A stretch of 37,081 nucleotides of DNA, from NCBI GenBank assembly GCA_964575975.1, contig CAZNTU010000030.1, forward strand, positions 1 to 37,081, read 5' to 3'. Below the pieces are notes generated by a model. That model was not told where the DNA came from, searched no databases, and worked only from the letters and a program-made list of their open reading frames with translations. This document shows, piece after piece, positions 1 through 7,894 of the stretch (its first letter is position 1; each line of letters starts with the position of its first letter). The position numbers were made by a program, and so were the translations under genes. This stretch comes from G963674505 sp964575975 (GTDB lineage Bacteria > Desulfobacterota > Desulfobacteria > Desulfobacterales > SKZT01).

Positions 1-1278
1 CCGGATTTTTTCAGGAACTTGGAAACCGTTTTTTTCCATCCTTTCCGCCGATTTGACGAGTCCGATAGCATCCCACGTTTCGAAAGGCCCCAGTTCGAAA
101 TTGTACCCCCACTTCATGGCGTTGTCGATTTCGACGACCGAGTCGGCGATCTCGCAAATTCTGGAGGCGGCGTAGATCAGGCTTTTGGCGGTCACTTCCC
201 AAACGAAGGCGGCACCTTTGTCCTCGCCGTAAACGACCGAACGGATTTTTTCGGGAAGGCTCGCCGATATTGCGGCCTTGGCCAGACAACCGAAGTCGGG
301 TCTGGCGACCTCCACGTATTCGAAACTTCCCCAATCCAGTACTTTCGTTATTTTGGCGCCATCGACGAATTCGGACTTGTAAAACCCCTCTCCCGTCTTG
401 AAGCCCAACATTCCCTTTTCGACCATTTTGTTGACGAAATCCGGAATTTTAAAGGCGTCCCTTTGCTCGTCGTTCTCCACCAGCGTATAGGTGTTGGAGG
501 CCACATGGGCCAGCGTGTCAATGCCCACAATATCGCAGGTTTTAAACAGGGCGGTTTTCGGTCTTCCCAGGACCGGACCGAAAAGCGAGTCCGCCTCCCC
601 TATCCCGAGACCTTGTTTCTCCATGGTTTGCATGGCCAGAACAATCTGTTGGACGCCGATTCGATTTCCTATGAAATTGGGCGTATCCTTCGCCCAGACA
701 ATTCCTTTTCCCAATATTCTTTCCCCGAAATCCGCCATGAATTCGCAAATCTCCGGCCGGGTCTTCTCTCCGGGAATCAGTTCCAAAAGACGCATGTACC
801 GTACCGGATTGAAAAAGTGGGTCCCCAGGAAATGCTCCTTGAAATCGTCGCCAAGGCCCTCCGAAATGGCTCTCAGGGGCAACCCCGAGGTGTTGGTGGA
901 GACGATCGCGTCTTTTTTCCGGACCCTTTCGACGCGTTTGAAAAGCTCCCGCTTGACATCGAGCTTTTCCACGACCACTTCCACGATCCAATCGCATCCG
1001 CCCAGTTTTTCGAAATCGTCTTCGAGATTTCCGGTGAAGATGCGATTGGCGTCCCTCGGGTCCATAAGCAAGGGGGGCTTGGATTTGGACATGGCATCGA
1101 AACCGGCTTGGACGATTTTGTTTCTTTCCTTCGGGTCGGCCTTTTTGTCCGGGTCGAGAGCGGGAGGCACGATGTCAAAGAGAAGGGTTTGTACGCCCGC
1201 GCTCGCCAAAAGGGCGGCGATTCCGCCTCCCATTACGCCTGCGCCGACCACGGCGGCTTTTCGGATTTTTCTTGCCAT
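1..1278 (-). CDS. fadN: 3-hydroxyacyl-CoA dehydrogenase, FadN type (3' end outside window)
   Basis: This gene enters the window at its start codon and runs off the left edge after 426 codons, so it is partial. The N-terminus carries the NAD-binding glycine motif VVGAGVMGGGIAALLA at residues 9-24. The family signature around THFFNPVRYMRLLELIP follows near residue 155, and there are two C-terminal dehydrogenase domains. The dehydrogenase part comes first, which is the FadN order; E. coli FadB has the hydratase domain first. A C-terminal enoyl-CoA hydratase domain is therefore expected beyond the edge but is not seen. The predicted role is NAD-dependent oxidation of 3-hydroxyacyl-CoA in fatty acid beta-oxidation in the cytoplasm. 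The ATG is fixed by AGGAGGT at 1283-1289. A palindrome matching the Bacillus FadR box overlaps the likely promoter, which suggests repression relieved by acyl-CoA. Confidence 0.82.
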   Translation of the reverse strand, partial: MARKIRKAAVVGAGVMGGGIAALLASAGVQTLLFDIVPPALDPDKKADPKERNKIVQAGFDAMSKSKPPLLMDPRDANRIFTGNLEDDFEKLGGCDWIVEVVVEKLDVKRELFKRVERVRKKDAIVSTNTSGLPLRAISEGLGDDFKEHFLGTHFFNPVRYMRLLELIPGEKTRPEICEFMADFGERILGKGIVWAKDTPNFIGNRIGVQQIVLAMQTMEKQGLGIGEADSLFGPVLGRPKTALFKTCDIVGIDTLAHVASNTYTLVENDEQRDAFKIPDFVNKMVEKGMLGFKTGEGFYKSEFVDGAKITKVLDWGSFEYVEVARPDFGCLAKAAISASLPEKIRSVVYGEDKGAAFVWEVTAKSLIYAASRICEIADSVVEIDNAMKWGYNFELGPFETWDAIGLVKSAERMEKNGFQVPEKIR

Positions 1279-1303
1279 GCAGACCTCCTGATTTTCTGTT
1301 ATT

Positions 1304-1321
1304 TGAATGAACACTCATTCA
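1304..1321. promoter_or_regulatory. FadR-like (TetR family) operator overlapping fadN promoter
   Basis: TGAATGAACACTCATTCA is a perfect 7-bp inverted repeat with a 4-bp centre. From memory, the Bacillus subtilis FadR box is TGAATGAMTANTNATTCA; this site differs at one defined position. It sits 26 bp upstream of the fadN ATG and overlaps the proposed -10 element, a repressor position. The regulator itself is not in the window. Confidence 0.7.
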
Positions 1322-1349
1322 TTTAGCAATGCCTTCGAGAATTTGTCAA
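1320..1349 (-). promoter_or_regulatory. Putative sigma70 promoter of fadN
   Basis: Read leftward, a perfect TTGACA (1344-1349) is followed after 18 bases by TAAATG (1320-1325). The -35 is a full match and the -10 is weak. Transcription would start inside or just after the palindrome at 1304-1321, 20-40 bases before the fadN start. Confidence 0.45.
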
Positions 1350-1464
1350 GCAAAAAAAGGAATATAGAAAATATATCGAAACAAACCAGAGAGAGAAAGA
1401 ATTTATGCTTTTTGAAACGACCGTAAGCCATAGAAAAATTTAATTTCGCGATTTTCGTCGTCAA

Positions 1465-1482
1465 TGAATGTAAATTCATTCG
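1465..1482. promoter_or_regulatory. Second, weaker FadR-like palindrome
   Basis: TGAATGTAAATTCATTCG has the same half-site geometry as the palindrome at 1304-1321 (TGAATG, six bases, CATTCR) with one arm mismatch. The two centres are 161 bp apart. It lies between fadN and the divergent J-domain gene, so it could act on either one or support looping. The rest of the 1279-1636 gap is AT-rich, and I see nothing else in it. Confidence 0.4.
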
Positions 1483-1636
1483 GCCACGCGCCGTTCCGCT
1501 ATTTCCATTTCGCGCATCCTTTATTTTCGCCCTTTCCTGAGTTATTTTCGAACCATCTGTCCATGAGGGAGCTTCGGGGACTTTGTGCGTCCCTTCCCAA
1601 TTTTGGGCTTCAAATTACGAGCAAATCCTGATAAAT

Positions 1637-2386
1637 ATGGTTTCCATGAATTATCCCGAATTGCAAAAACACGACACGAACGGCAAGAGAGTCAAAACGT
1701 GCCTTTCATGCGGAGAACCCTTGACGGACAAAAGGCGGCGCTATTGTTCCCAGAATTGCAGGGGACGCCTGCGCAGCTATCTCAACAGGCGGACGGGACT
1801 TCTCGCCGCGTTGAACACGAGATACGCCACCTTTTATTTCAATCCGTCCACAATCGTAATGGATGTTCTTCCTTACGGGACCGAACAGATTTACAGTTTC
1901 GCCGCCTGCCGCAATCCCGGAAAAAAGCCGGTAGACGATTTCTGCGGAATGGCGCGGTTTTTGGGCAAAGTCTGGTGGACCGAAAGAGACCGCACTAAAA
2001 AAAGATACCTTGCGTCCCTGTGCGTTTTGGACAAGGCGCAAAGGACCGATTCGCCCTTAAGCGCCATTATACCCAGAAGCGTCACCGTTCCTGCCGTCAA
2101 AAAGGCCGACCTGAAAATTCTAAGTCTCAGGGGAGAAGATCTTGTGCCAAACGGTTTAAGTTCGAAGATCAAAAACGCCTATCGGACCCAAGCCAAGAAG
2201 CTGCATCCCGACCTCGGAGGCAAAGCTTCGGATTTCAGGCGTCTTCAGGAAGCCTACGAAAAACTTATCTCATGGTCGAGAAATCCGACCTTTTTTCGAT
2301 ACAGCGGTTTTACCGACAAATGGCTTTACGAGGGCTGTTTCAACAGATGGATCCAGCCAGCGGCAATTAGAAGCATCAATTTTTAG
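1637..2386 (+). CDS. Zinc-finger and J-domain protein, function unknown
   Basis: The predicted protein has 249 residues. Near its N-terminus it has a four-cysteine zinc-finger-like cluster, CLSCGEPLTDKRRRYCSQNC (about residues 22-41). The middle region is of unknown fold. Near residue 190 a short J-domain begins, containing the HPD motif in KKLHPDLGG and ending in FRRLQEAYEKL. J-domains recruit and stimulate DnaK-type chaperones. Nothing here names the client, and a nucleic-acid-binding role for the cysteine cluster is only a guess. The start is uncertain: ATG 1637 and ATG 1646 both lack a clear ribosome site, and an in-frame TTG lies at 1583. It is followed after 51 bases by a response regulator in the same direction, so the two may be co-transcribed. 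It is divergent from fadN. Confidence 0.6.
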   Translation: MVSMNYPELQKHDTNGKRVKTCLSCGEPLTDKRRRYCSQNCRGRLRSYLNRRTGLLAALNTRYATFYFNPSTIVMDVLPYGTEQIYSFAACRNPGKKPVDDFCGMARFLGKVWWTERDRTKKRYLASLCVLDKAQRTDSPLSAIIPRSVTVPAVKKADLKILSLRGEDLVPNGLSSKIKNAYRTQAKKLHPDLGGKASDFRRLQEAYEKLISWSRNPTFFRYSGFTDKWLYEGCFNRWIQPAAIRSINF

Positions 2387-2437
2387 TGATCGATTCCGAA
2401 TGCGTTAAACAGCTTGCGAAATGGAGCGAGAGAGCGG

Positions 2438-2983
2438 ATGGACGAGATGGAATTGTTGAAGGGAAAAAGAATCATCGCGGTGGACGACGAACCCGATATC
2501 CTGGAAACTTTGGAGGAAATCCTTGACATGTGCAGCTTGGATACGGCCATGAATTTCGAGGATGCCCTCGGGCTTATAGACAAAAACGTTTACGATGCGG
2601 CGATTTTGGACGTCATGGGCGTCAACGGCTTCGAATTGCTCCAAGAGGCCCAAAAAAGAAACCTAACCGCAGTCATTCTCACGGCACATGCGCTAACGAT
2701 GGAAAATCTGGTCAAGTTCATGAGGGCCGGAGCGCAATCTTTCCTACCCAAGGAGAAGCTCGCGGAAATTGGTTATTTCCTTTTTTCCGCCTTGTCTCTC
2801 GAGGCCGAACCCGTCGTGCGAAGGCCCGAAGAAGAAAATAAAGAGAAGGCGGCCTCCGAAATTCGGAACGACTCGGCAACAGAGAAACCCGTTGAAAGAG
2901 GATGGTTGTCACGGTTGAAATCGTATTACGACAAAAAGTTCGGTTCCGGCTGGCTTGACGACTACGAAACCGGGGCGGGATGA
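2438..2983 (+). CDS. CheY-like response regulator with C-terminal extension
   Basis: The protein has 181 residues. Residues 8-122 form a receiver domain with acidic pocket D16/D17, phospho-acceptor D58 in ILDVMG, T82 in ILTAH and K105 in LPKEK. The remaining 60 residues are a charged linker plus a short aromatic helix (WLSRLKSYYDKKFG). There is no DNA-binding output domain, so it probably signals through protein contact or passes phosphate on. The ATG at 2438 is preferred because GGAG lies 11 bases upstream; ATG 2447 and an upstream TTG 2414 are alternatives. Its stop codon directly abuts the stop of the opposing histidine kinase, the likely partner. Confidence 0.82.
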   Translation: MDEMELLKGKRIIAVDDEPDILETLEEILDMCSLDTAMNFEDALGLIDKNVYDAAILDVMGVNGFELLQEAQKRNLTAVILTAHALTMENLVKFMRAGAQSFLPKEKLAEIGYFLFSALSLEAEPVVRRPEEENKEKAASEIRNDSATEKPVERGWLSRLKSYYDKKFGSGWLDDYETGAG

Positions 2984-3745
2984 TTACAGCCCTTGCCTTA
3001 AGGGCTCGGCGGGAATCGAAAGGACGAAGCTTGCGCCTTGTCCCGCTCCGCTCTGGAGGCACAGTTCGCCTCCCATGTCTCTAGCAAGAACCAAGGCGCC
3101 GGACAGACCGATTCCGTGACCGCTTCGCGCTCCCGTCCCCTTGTCCTCGATTCGGAAATATTTCTCGAAAATTTTCCGATGGTATTCGGGGGGGATACCC
3201 GCGCCGTCGTCCGTTACGGAAAAGACCAGAACTCCGTCTTCGTGGGAACCTCCGATCCTCATCGCATTTTTACGATACTTCAAAGCGTTTGAAAGAAGAT
3301 TTCTTAAAATTTGTTCGGTTTTTTCCCTGTCGATACGAAAGCGCATCGACCAGAGCCTTTCTTCTATATTCAACTCGACCGATTTGTTTCGCAGAACATC
3401 CCGAATTTCCGGAAGTCCGAGGCCGATATGCAGTTCCTCGTGGAATTGGTGGTCCGAGAATTCGAATGTTTCCACCAGGCAATTCGAGACGATTTCACCG
3501 ATGCCGACTTCGTCGGGATTCGTCGCGCCAGCCTCCGAACGCCCTATTTCCAAGGCGTCGGAAACACGTCGTTGCGCCAACTGAGAGTTTCTGAGAACCC
3601 TGCATAGAAGTTTTTTCTGTTTTTCGGTCAAGGGTCCGTATTTTTCCGTTTTTTCCATCAACAAGCGAATATTTGCCTCTATAACGGACAGCGGACCCTT
3701 GAGGTCGTGAACAAGCAGTTCGATCTTGATTCTTGCGTCTTTCAT
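2984..3745 (-). CDS. Cytosolic sensor histidine kinase
   Basis: The 253-residue kinase has no membrane segment and almost no N-terminal sensor. The phospho-acceptor H13 in VHDLKGPLS comes directly after the start. The ATP-binding domain shows the N box NLLSNALKYR (149-158), G1 motif DDGAGIP (179-185), F box FEKYFR (193-198) and G2 motif GHGIGLSGA (209-217). It would autophosphorylate and pass phosphate to a receiver such as the response regulator encoded tail to tail with it; that pairing is inferred from position. The ATG at 3745 is chosen because GGGTGGA precedes it by seven bases. An in-frame extension to 3943 has low-complexity arginine-rich coding and no ribosome site. Confidence 0.82.
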   Translation of the reverse strand: MKDARIKIELLVHDLKGPLSVIEANIRLLMEKTEKYGPLTEKQKKLLCRVLRNSQLAQRRVSDALEIGRSEAGATNPDEVGIGEIVSNCLVETFEFSDHQFHEELHIGLGLPEIRDVLRNKSVELNIEERLWSMRFRIDREKTEQILRNLLSNALKYRKNAMRIGGSHEDGVLVFSVTDDGAGIPPEYHRKIFEKYFRIEDKGTGARSGHGIGLSGALVLARDMGGELCLQSGAGQGASFVLSIPAEPLRQGL

Positions 3746-3961
3746 ATTATTCCACCCGCTACTGACGGATATTCGCAAAAGTATTGACTGGGAAGCCATC
3801 GTCGCCGTCATATTCCGAACGAAACGGACGCATGTCCGGGAGAAATATCGGATTGCTCGCACTGCTCGGACCGACGGAATTGTATCGAGTCCGGCGGAAG
3901 CGTCTTTTCCGTTCGGTTTCCGAGGACGGTGGCGGATATTCAAAAACTCGCGGGTCGGCGA

Positions 3962-4756
3962 TTATGGATCGATTTCCACGGCCGAGCGGATCGTCGATTT
4001 TCCCGATTCGAGGGAATGCTCGGATTTGACAATTCTCAAGCGATTCTCCGCGAAAAGGCGCACGCACTCGGGATAAAGTTCCCACTCCAGGCGGAGTCCT
4101 TTTTCGCGAACATCGTCGAGGGTTTCGCCCGGCAGGATCTCGAACGCCTTCTGGCCGATTATAGGCCCTGTATCCTCTCCGTAATCGATGAAATGAACCG
4201 TGCATCCCGCTACTTTGCAGCCATATCGAAATGTATCGCCGTAGCCGTCCACTCCGGGAAAAGCGGGAAGAAGCGCCGGGTGGATGTTCATGATTTTCGG
4301 TTTTTCGCGATCCGTATTCACCCTGTCTATGAAATAGGGAGTCAGGGTTCGCATGAATCCCGCCAAGGCCAGCAAGTCGAATCGGTATTCGGCCATGCTT
4401 TCAAGCAGGCGGGTTTCGGCGCAGGCCCTGATTGCCAGGAATCTTCGGACTTTTTCCGCAGGCGTTGCGGACGAAAAAAGGTTTTGTTTGGCGAAAACGT
4501 CATCGAAATCGAAGTCGGAGGGAATTTTCATGTTTTCGGGCTCTCGAGCAAAATCCCGTATGATTTTGGCGTAATCGACGACGAAAGAAGGTATTCCGTG
4601 TTTATCAGCCCTTTCCAGTCCACCTGCTCCTGGCGCGTCGGAACCCACGAAAACGACTCGCCCGTTTATTCGACCGTTTTCGCAGGCGTCAATGATCGCC
4701 TGGAGGTTGGAGCCCCCGCCGGAAATCAATACCCCGATGTCTATTCTTTTCGCCAT
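3962..4756 (-). CDS. purN: Phosphoribosylglycinamide formyltransferase with internal insertion
   Basis: PurN transfers a formyl group from 10-formyltetrahydrofolate to GAR, the third step of purine synthesis, in the cytoplasm. The N-terminal GVLISGGGSNLQAII phosphate-binding loop, the catalytic N and H in MNIHPALLPAFPG, and the H and D of VHFIDYGEDTGPII are all present. The 264 residues exceed the usual length of about 200. The extra stretch, about residues 65-120, contains PENMKIPSDFDFDDVF and lies before the LLALAGFMR strand. It appears to be a lineage-specific insertion and not damage, because the frame is intact. AGGGA precedes the ATG. It is the last gene of a leftward tatB-tatC-purN group, 45 bases after tatC. 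Confidence 0.93.
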   Translation of the reverse strand: MAKRIDIGVLISGGGSNLQAIIDACENGRINGRVVFVGSDAPGAGGLERADKHGIPSFVVDYAKIIRDFAREPENMKIPSDFDFDDVFAKQNLFSSATPAEKVRRFLAIRACAETRLLESMAEYRFDLLALAGFMRTLTPYFIDRVNTDREKPKIMNIHPALLPAFPGVDGYGDTFRYGCKVAGCTVHFIDYGEDTGPIIGQKAFEILPGETLDDVREKGLRLEWELYPECVRLFAENRLRIVKSEHSLESGKSTIRSAVEIDP

Positions 4757-4801
4757 CGTATTTCCCTGTCGGCCGACCGGGTTCAGGTCGCCGGCCGAAC
4801 G

Positions 4802-5572
4802 TTATTCTTCCTCTCCCACCGAAGCGCCATCGGCGATTTCGTCCTCGTACGGATTTTTCCGAGCGAATATGCGCGCTCCGATTATGCTGATCTCATACAG
4901 GACCATCAAGGGAACTGCCATCATGATCTGGGTTACGACGTCCGGAGGGGTCAAAATGGCCGCCGCCGTGAAGAACAGCAGGAGCGCATACTTGCGGTTT
5001 TTCTTCAAAAAATCGACGCTTACGAATCCGAGCCGGGCAAAGAGGGTGATGATCAGCGGCAGCTCGAAAACCACGCCGAATGCGATGAGCACCTTGGATG
5101 CGAAGCTGAAATACTCTTTCATCGAGGGAAGAGGTCTGATGAACTCGGTGGCGAAACCGAGGAAAAACTGGAATCCGTATGGAAACACGATAAAATAGCC
5201 GAACAGGGAACCGCCGATGAAAAAGAAAGAGCACAAGAAAACGACGGGCAGAAGCACCTGGCGCTCCTTTGTATAAAGGCCCGGGGCGACGAACTTCCAG
5301 AACTGGAAGAGAATCACCGGGGACGCGGCCAAGACACTGGCTAAGAAGGCAGTTTTCAGATAGACGAAAAACGCCTCGGGCAAATTGGTGAAAATAAGCT
5401 TCTCCCCTTCGCCCATCACGTCCGTAAGGGGCTTCATGAGAAGCTCGAACAGTTTTTCCTTGAAAAAATAGGCGCCGACGAATGCGACGCCGATCGCGGA
5501 GAAGCAGACGATCAGCCGACTCCGAAGCTCTTCCAAGTGGGATGTGAACGGGGCTTTTTCGTTCTCTTTCAT
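4802..5572 (-). CDS. tatC: Sec-independent protein translocase subunit TatC
   Basis: This is the 256-residue polytopic core of the twin-arginine translocase, which recognises RR signal peptides and exports folded proteins. The N-terminus FTSHLEELRSRLI is the diagnostic TatC motif containing the conserved glutamate. Six hydrophobic segments can be picked out, including FSAIGVAFVGAYFF, VVFLCSFFFIGGSLFGYF and FFTAAAILTPPDVVTQIMM. The length is normal for the family. It starts seven bases after the tatB stop codon, so the two are certainly co-transcribed and probably translationally coupled. Confidence 0.95.
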   Translation of the reverse strand: MKENEKAPFTSHLEELRSRLIVCFSAIGVAFVGAYFFKEKLFELLMKPLTDVMGEGEKLIFTNLPEAFFVYLKTAFLASVLAASPVILFQFWKFVAPGLYTKERQVLLPVVFLCSFFFIGGSLFGYFIVFPYGFQFFLGFATEFIRPLPSMKEYFSFASKVLIAFGVVFELPLIITLFARLGFVSVDFLKKNRKYALLLFFTAAAILTPPDVVTQIMMAVPLMVLYEISIIGARIFARKNPYEDEIADGASVGEEE

Positions 5573-5578
5573 GATGTG

Positions 5579-6094
5579 CTAAGCCTTGCGCGCCTCGTCT
5601 TTTTTATCGTCCTGTTCGGCTTTCGAAAGTGGTTTATGCGCTGCGGCGGACGATTCCCTGTCGGGGACATTTCCGCCCGGCACTTCATCTTTCGGCAATT
5701 CGCCTGATAGAGTCTCCGTTTCGGACGGATTCCCCTTTTCGGTTTCCCGAGGCGCCGCTTGGACTTTGGCGAACTGTCTCTTCTCTCCGTTGCCCTCGTT
5801 TCCGGGTTCGTCCGCGCCGGATTCCGGCGGAACCCGCGTTTTCGGGGCCGCTTCCTCGAGGGTCTTCTTGTACAAATCTTTCGTCAAATTCTTGTTCAAA
5901 TCCTTGAAAGACCGCTCAACATCCGAAAGCGGCGCATCGATTTCAAGAGAGTCCTTCAAATCCGCAGTGGCCTTTTTAAACTCCCCCAACGCTCTTCCCA
6001 GCGCCCTTGCCAAATCCGGCAATTTCTTGGGGCCGATGACGATCAACGCGATGGCCATTAACAATATGAATTCGGGCATGCCAATGCCAAACAT
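5579..6094 (-). CDS. tatB: Sec-independent protein translocase subunit TatB
   Basis: The 171-residue protein has a single N-terminal membrane helix (PEFILLMAIALIVIGPKKLP, residues 7-26), a GPKKLP hinge and an amphipathic helix. A long hydrophilic tail rich in E, K, P and S follows. The family is TatA/TatB. Glutamate at position 8 and the length favour TatB, but no separate tatA is visible here, so a dual role is possible. It forms the substrate-binding complex with TatC, encoded immediately downstream. The ATG at 6094 is preferred because GGAAGGTG precedes it and the membrane helix begins at once; an in-frame extension to 6268 is non-hydrophobic and implausible. Confidence 0.87.
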   Translation of the reverse strand: MFGIGMPEFILLMAIALIVIGPKKLPDLARALGRALGEFKKATADLKDSLEIDAPLSDVERSFKDLNKNLTKDLYKKTLEEAAPKTRVPPESGADEPGNEGNGEKRQFAKVQAAPRETEKGNPSETETLSGELPKDEVPGGNVPDRESSAAAHKPLSKAEQDDKKDEARKA

Positions 6095-6239
6095 CCAAAC
6101 ACCTTCCGATCGGTTCCCGCGTTCCGGCACCGCCCGTTTTTGTTCGGCGCACGGAACCAAATCAAACCTGTAAAGCTGTGTACTGCAAAAAACCGGTCCG
6201 TCGCGACGGAAGGGCCGATTCAACGAAAAACATACTGTT

Positions 6240-6268
6240 TTAGTAATGGTTTTCCGGAGAGGTGTCAA
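6240..6268 (-). promoter_or_regulatory. Possible promoter of tatB-tatC-purN
   Basis: Read leftward, a perfect TTGACA (6263-6268) lies 17 bases before TACTAA (6240-6245). The -10 is poor, so this is tentative. The start would give a leader of about 140 bases before tatB. Confidence 0.28.
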
Positions 6269-6331
6269 CCTTGACCCCTTCGCCCCCGAACCGGAGCATA
6301 CCGTTGCGGGCGCTCCCGCCCCAAACCCGGT

Positions 6332-7612
6332 TTATCTTTGCTCTATTGGAACATAGTCTCTTTCGACAGGTCCCATGTAAATCTGCCGGGGGCGCGCTAT
6401 TCGCCAATCGGGATCGTCGATGCTCTCCTTCCATTGGGCGATCCATCCGGGCAGCCGCCCGATCGCGAACATGACGGTAAACATAGGGGTGGGAATGCCG
6501 ATCGCCCTGAGCACGATTCCGCTGTAAAAATCGATGTTCGGATAGAGGTGCTTTTCGATGAAATAGTCGTCCTTGAGGGCGATTTCCTCCAATTTCATGG
6601 CGATGTCGAGAAGAGGGTCCTTGATGTCGAATTTTTCAAGAACCTTGTAGCACATCTTTTTCATGATTTTGGCCCGAGGATCGTATGTCTTGTAGACCCT
6701 GTGGCCGAATCCCATGAGCCGGAACGGATCGTTCTTGTCCTTCGCCCTCTCTACGACCTTTTCGATGCTCTCGCCGCGGTAATGGATTTGCTCGAGCATT
6801 TCGATCACCTTCTGGTTGGCGCCTCCGTGCAAGGGGCCCCACAATGCCGCGATGCCCGCCGATATGGAGGCGTACAGGTTGACCCGGCCGCTTCCCACGA
6901 CCCGGACGGCCGACGTGGAACAGTTCTGTTCGTGGTCCGCGTGCAATATCCAGAACACGCTCAAGGCCTGCACGATGTCTTCGTCTATCTGGTAGGGCTT
7001 GACAGGGGTATCGAACATCATGTTCAAAAAGTTTGCGCAGTAGGAGAGATCCGGACGAGGGTAGACCACTTTGTGGCCCAAGGAAATTTTATGGGCCATG
7101 GCCGCCATGGTCCTGACTTTCGACAAAAGACGCGTAACCGTAATGTTAATTTCCTCCTCTATGTGCTGCAATGCGGGATAAAAGCTTCTAAGCGCGTTGA
7201 CCATGGAGGAGAGAATGCCCATCGGGTGGGACGCCCTAGGAAAATTCTGGTAAAAGATTTGCATGTCCTCGTGAACGAGGGAGTGATCGTTCAAAAGGAC
7301 CGAAAAGCGGTTCAGGTCTTTCCTGGAAGGCAACTCCCCGTTTATCAGGAGAAACGCGGTTTCCTTGAAAGTGGAATGCTCGGCCAGCTGTTCTACCGGA
7401 ATGCCCCTGTAGCGCAGAATTCCCTTCTCGCCGTTCATGAACGTGATCGAGCTGATACAGCTGCCGGTATTCGCAAAACCCGGATCCATGGTGATATAGC
7501 CGGTTTTGCCGCGAAGTTCCGTTATGTCGATCGCCTTTTCCCCCTCGGTCCCTTCGATGACCGGAAACACGTACTCCCGCCCCTCTATCGTGATTGTAAC
7601 AGTTTCGCTCAT
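6332..7612 (-). CDS. gltA: Citrate synthase (type II)
   Basis: The protein condenses acetyl-CoA and oxaloacetate to citrate, the entry to the TCA cycle. Its 426 residues match the larger Gram-negative (hexameric, often NADH-regulated) type. Catalytic residues are in place: H262 in GPLHGGANQ, H304 in GFGHRVYK and D361 in PNIDFYSGI, almost the same numbers as in E. coli GltA. The N-terminal beta region (TITIEGREYVFPVIEG) is typical of this type. The start ATG has GGAGG seven bases upstream. It is a single-gene unit with its own good promoter, divergent from the unknown gene at 7895. Confidence 0.96.
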   Translation of the reverse strand: MSETVTITIEGREYVFPVIEGTEGEKAIDITELRGKTGYITMDPGFANTGSCISSITFMNGEKGILRYRGIPVEQLAEHSTFKETAFLLINGELPSRKDLNRFSVLLNDHSLVHEDMQIFYQNFPRASHPMGILSSMVNALRSFYPALQHIEEEINITVTRLLSKVRTMAAMAHKISLGHKVVYPRPDLSYCANFLNMMFDTPVKPYQIDEDIVQALSVFWILHADHEQNCSTSAVRVVGSGRVNLYASISAGIAALWGPLHGGANQKVIEMLEQIHYRGESIEKVVERAKDKNDPFRLMGFGHRVYKTYDPRAKIMKKMCYKVLEKFDIKDPLLDIAMKLEEIALKDDYFIEKHLYPNIDFYSGIVLRAIGIPTPMFTVMFAIGRLPGWIAQWKESIDDPDWRIARPRQIYMGPVERDYVPIEQR

Positions 7613-7775
7613 GTATCCTCCAATTCAAAATGTTTTTTGCCCGTTTCCGCCTCTGAACATTCCGCTTGAAAGGCAAAAGACGAGAAAACAAAAATTGCGG
7701 CTCGAAATAGGGAAAAAGGAATTTTCTCCCGGGCCAGAGGCCAGTCCAATTTTTTATCGTTAGAAAAAAGGGTTT

Positions 7776-7804
7776 TTTATACCCCAAAATCCCCTTGCGG
7801 TCAA
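7776..7804 (-). promoter_or_regulatory. Sigma70-type promoter of gltA
   Basis: Read leftward, TTGACC (7799-7804) and TATAAA (7776-7781) are separated by exactly 17 bases, each with one mismatch to consensus. The predicted leader is about 155 bases. The -35 overlaps the -35 of a possible divergent promoter for the gene at 7895. Confidence 0.55.
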
Positions 7805-7822
7805 GACGGCAATTCATATATT
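7795..7822 (+). promoter_or_regulatory. Possible promoter of the unknown gene at 7895
   Basis: TTGCGG (7795-7800) and TATATT (7817-7822) are 16 bases apart. The -10 is good and the -35 weak. The start would lie about 65 bases before the ATG. Confidence 0.3.
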
Positions 7823-7894
7823 GTCCTTATCGCAAAGTGAAAAAAGTGCGGTTTAATATTTTAGCAACTAGTACGAAAAAATCAGGGGGGGCTT

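Noticed and set aside
19..1326. 435-codon rightward frame opposite fadN
   Set aside because: Antisense shadow of a clear dehydrogenase; no domain and no ribosome site.
3929..5344. 471-codon rightward frame opposite purN and tatC
   Set aside because: Crosses two well-supported opposite genes and shows no domain.
6306..6319. GCGGG/CCCGC hairpin after gltA as a terminator
   Set aside because: The stem is only 5 bp and there is no T run on the gltA strand.
6338..7669. 443-codon rightward frame opposite gltA
   Set aside because: Antisense of citrate synthase, whose catalytic residues are all in place.
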